From positions 1 through 7,198 of the forward strand of contig CAKTTL010000121.1 of assembly GCA_934615235.1 (NCBI GenBank): DNA of 7,198 nucleotides, written 5' to 3'. Below are positions 5,569 to 7,198 of the stretch, piece after piece (position 1 is the first letter of the stretch; every line of letters begins with the position of its first letter). The DNA is from an uncultured Clostridia bacterium (GTDB taxonomy: Bacteria > Bacillota > Clostridia > Christensenellales > Aristaeellaceae). Position numbers and translations under genes: made by a program. The notes below the pieces were generated by a model, which was not told where the DNA came from, ran no database searches, and saw only the letters and a list, made by a program, of their open reading frames with translations.

Positions 5569-5937
5569 ATGCTGGCACGCGAAAGAGCCGCCGCGCCTTT
5601 CTCGCGCGAGGAAGCGCAGGCGCAAATCAACGACCTTCTGCGCCGCTGCGCCCCAGGCTGCACGGCCGAGTTTTACGACGACGCGCTGAAAATCCGCGAT
5701 TCCTGGCGCGTGCGCCGCAGAAAAGACCGACTGGCCGTCTGCGACGTTTTCGCGCGCAGCGGCCTGACACGGCGAACGGCGAAAAATCTCTCGTCCGAGT
5801 GGCTTGTGCACAATATCGCCTACGCGCTGCATGTCGGCCGCCGCTCCGCGCGGGACGTAGACCTCGACTATGGGCGCAATCGCGTCTGGCTGGTCGATTT
5901 CTGCACAAAGGCGCTTGAAATTCTGCATCTCTATTAA
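5569..5937 (+). CDS. Conserved-looking protein of unknown function between two peptidase genes
   Basis: A 122-residue, arginine-rich protein with no signal peptide or membrane segment, so probably cytoplasmic and mostly helical. Visible blocks are an N-terminal helix (REEAQAQINDLLRRC, 13-27), AEFYDDALKIRDSW (33-46), LTRRTAKNLSSEWLVHNIAY (66-85) and an acidic DVDLDY stretch (97-102) before a hydrophobic C-terminal helix. The dense, specific motifs and codon use matching its neighbours argue that it is a real gene. It begins 5 bases after the aminopeptidase stop and has no Shine-Dalgarno sequence, so translation is probably coupled to the upstream gene. I do not recognise a named domain. Its position suggests a role linked to the peptidases or simple co-expression; neither is proven. 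Confidence 0.75.
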   Translation: MLARERAAAPFSREEAQAQINDLLRRCAPGCTAEFYDDALKIRDSWRVRRRKDRLAVCDVFARSGLTRRTAKNLSSEWLVHNIAYALHVGRRSARDVDLDYGRNRVWLVDFCTKALEILHLY

Positions 5938-5960
5938 TTTCTGACCGGGAGGAATTTATC

Positions 5961-7172
5961 ATGACCGCAACGGAACGCTTTCTCAAATATATCATGATCG
6001 ACACCACCAGCGACGAGGCGAGCGAGAGCTGCCCCTCTTCGCCGAACCAGCTTGTTCTGGGCAAACAGCTCGTTGAGGAAATGCTGGCCATGGGCGTCGC
6101 CGACGCGCGCATCGACGCGGACGGCTACGTATACGGCAGCGTCCCGGCAAACTGCGAGGGCATGCCCGCCATCGGCCTGATCGCGCATATGGACACCTCC
6201 GACGCGGTGCCCGGCGGCCCCATTCATCACCGCACGCTGCATTACGAGGGCGGCGATATCGTCCTCAACGCCGAAAAGAACATCGTCATGCGGGCGGCCG
6301 ATTTTCCCGCGCTTGCGCGCGAAATCGGCAACGACCTGATCGTCACCGACGGCACGACGCTGCTGGGCGCGGACGACAAGGCCGGCGTAGCCGAAATTCT
6401 CACGCTGGCCGAGCGTTTCCTCAAACATCCGGAAATTCGCCACGGCAAGCTCTGCATCGCCTTCACGCCGGACGAGGAAATCGGCCGCGGTGCGAAGCGC
6501 TTCCGCATCCCCGAGCTGGGCGCCGATTTCGGCTACACCGTCGACGGCGGGACGCTTGGCGAAATCGAATTTGAAAACTTCAACGCCGCGGCCGCGCACG
6601 TCGAGTTCCAGGGCCGCAGCATCCATCCCGGCAGCGCGAAGGACAAAATGCTCAACGCCGCCACGCTGGCAATGGAATTCCACGCGATGCTGCCCGTGCG
6701 CGAAACGCCCGAAAACACCGAAAATCGCGAAGGTTTCTTCATGCTCAGCGATATCCATGGCTGCGTCGATCACGCAACCTGCGACTACATCGTGCGTGAT
6801 CACGACAAAACCAAATTTGAGCAGAAAAAAGCGAGGCTTGAAAAAATCGCCGCATATCTCAATGATAAATACGGCGAGGGCTGCGTGAAGCTGACCGTGA
6901 AGGACAGCTATTACAACATGCTCGAGAAGCTGAAGGACCACATGGACGTCGTCGAGCGCGCGCGCGACGCGATGCTCGCCGTCGGCGAAACGCCGGTGTA
7001 CGTGCCCATCCGCGGCGGCACCGACGGCGCGACGATCAGCTACATGGGCATGCCCTGTCCGAACCTGCCGACCGGCGGCGCGAACTTCCACGGCGTGTAC
7101 GAATACGTCGCGGTGCAGTCCCTCGAGCGGATGGTGGATGTGCTCGAGGCGATTGTCGTCGGAAAGAAATAA
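5961..7172 (+). CDS. pepT: Peptidase T (tripeptide aminopeptidase, M20B family)
   Basis: A 403-residue cytoplasmic di-zinc enzyme that removes the N-terminal residue of tripeptides. The length is close to the usual of about 408. All hallmark ligands are present: AHMDTSD (His76, Asp78), GADDKAG (bridging Asp138 or its neighbour), PDEEIG (catalytic and ligand Glu172/Glu173), VDGG (Asp195) and the C-terminal NFHG (His377). The GGTDGA motif (about 353-358) and FQGRSIHPG in the lid domain are also typical. The ATG at 5961 follows GGGAGGA with 8-base spacing to the GGAGG core, 23 bases after the preceding gene. This gene ends the peptidase cluster. No terminator can be seen, because the sequence degenerates into a G run 11 bases after the stop. 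Confidence 0.97.
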   Translation: MTATERFLKYIMIDTTSDEASESCPSSPNQLVLGKQLVEEMLAMGVADARIDADGYVYGSVPANCEGMPAIGLIAHMDTSDAVPGGPIHHRTLHYEGGDIVLNAEKNIVMRAADFPALAREIGNDLIVTDGTTLLGADDKAGVAEILTLAERFLKHPEIRHGKLCIAFTPDEEIGRGAKRFRIPELGADFGYTVDGGTLGEIEFENFNAAAAHVEFQGRSIHPGSAKDKMLNAATLAMEFHAMLPVRETPENTENREGFFMLSDIHGCVDHATCDYIVRDHDKTKFEQKKARLEKIAAYLNDKYGEGCVKLTVKDSYYNMLEKLKDHMDVVERARDAMLAVGETPVYVPIRGGTDGATISYMGMPCPNLPTGGANFHGVYEYVAVQSLERMVDVLEAIVVGKK

Positions 7173-7183
7173 GACGGGGTTTT

Positions 7184-7198
7184 GGGGGGGGGGGGGGG
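7184..7198. other. Terminal poly-G run, probable sequencing or assembly artefact
   Basis: The last 15 bases are all G, directly at the window end and unlike anything else in the window. Two-colour Illumina chemistry reports absent signal as G, so a G run at a contig end is most simply a read-end artefact. The bases 7173-7183 before it (gacggggtttt) could be part of a lost pepT terminator, but no complementary arm is present. Confidence 0.8.

Noticed and set aside
4124..5578. 484-codon minus-strand open frame, longer than the M18 gene it faces
   Set aside because: The plus strand encodes all M18 catalytic motifs. The antisense product is compositionally odd and runs across the promoter and gene boundary.
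5934..7091. 385-codon minus-strand open frame opposite pepT
   Set aside because: The plus strand encodes a complete, canonical peptidase T. The antisense frame has no recognisable feature.
1..7198. CRISPR array or further cas genes accompanying the CARF gene
   Set aside because: I looked for evenly spaced direct repeats and Cas motifs on both strands and found none in this window.

Overview
The window is 7.2 kb of GC-rich bacterial DNA. Genes are tightly packed, strong GGAGG ribosome sites precede most of them, and the promoters are housekeeping-type (TTGACx, 17 bp, TATAAT-like). Codon use, gene content and protein style (11-helix sodium-dependent transporter, DUF1887/Card1-like CARF protein, M18 peptidase, peptidase T) suggest a high-GC member of the Clostridia, perhaps a Christensenellales-like gut anaerobe. 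That placement is inference. The right edge ends in 15 consecutive G, which looks like a sequencing artefact at a contig end rather than biology.

Layout, left to right. Positions 1-110 (minus) hold the first 36 codons of a sugar phosphate isomerase/epimerase-like protein. Its -10 box lies so close to the ATG that the transcript is predicted to be leaderless. A divergent promoter drives a sodium-dependent (NSS-family) transporter at 255-1586 (plus), which ends at a strong 13-bp hairpin terminator. On the minus strand, converging on that terminator, is a two-gene unit: a 400-residue CARF-PD-(D/E)XK protein of the Card1/Can2/DUF1887 type (3093-1891), followed 19 bp later by a 77-residue CxxC protein (1871-1638). 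From the same 161-bp intergenic region, with its own promoter, a secreted leucine-rich-repeat protein is read to the right (3255-4208). A further promoter inside the end of the LRR gene begins a peptidase cluster: M18 aminopeptidase (4256-5563), a 122-residue protein of unknown function (5569-5937) and peptidase T (5961-7172).

How the genes fit together. The NSS transporter (probable amino-acid import), the M18 aminopeptidase and the tripeptidase PepT point to peptide and amino-acid use, with the 122-residue protein embedded between the two peptidases. The CARF unit stands apart. CARF proteins sense nucleotide second messengers, classically cyclic oligoadenylates made by type III CRISPR complexes, yet no CRISPR array, cas gene or cyclase is visible here. 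The family's usual catalytic Glu is Ser in this copy. This orphan CARF plus CxxC pair is the part of the window most likely to represent something undescribed.

No stretch longer than 300 bases lacks a gene. No tRNA, rRNA, CRISPR repeat, insertion sequence, riboswitch or attachment site was recognised.
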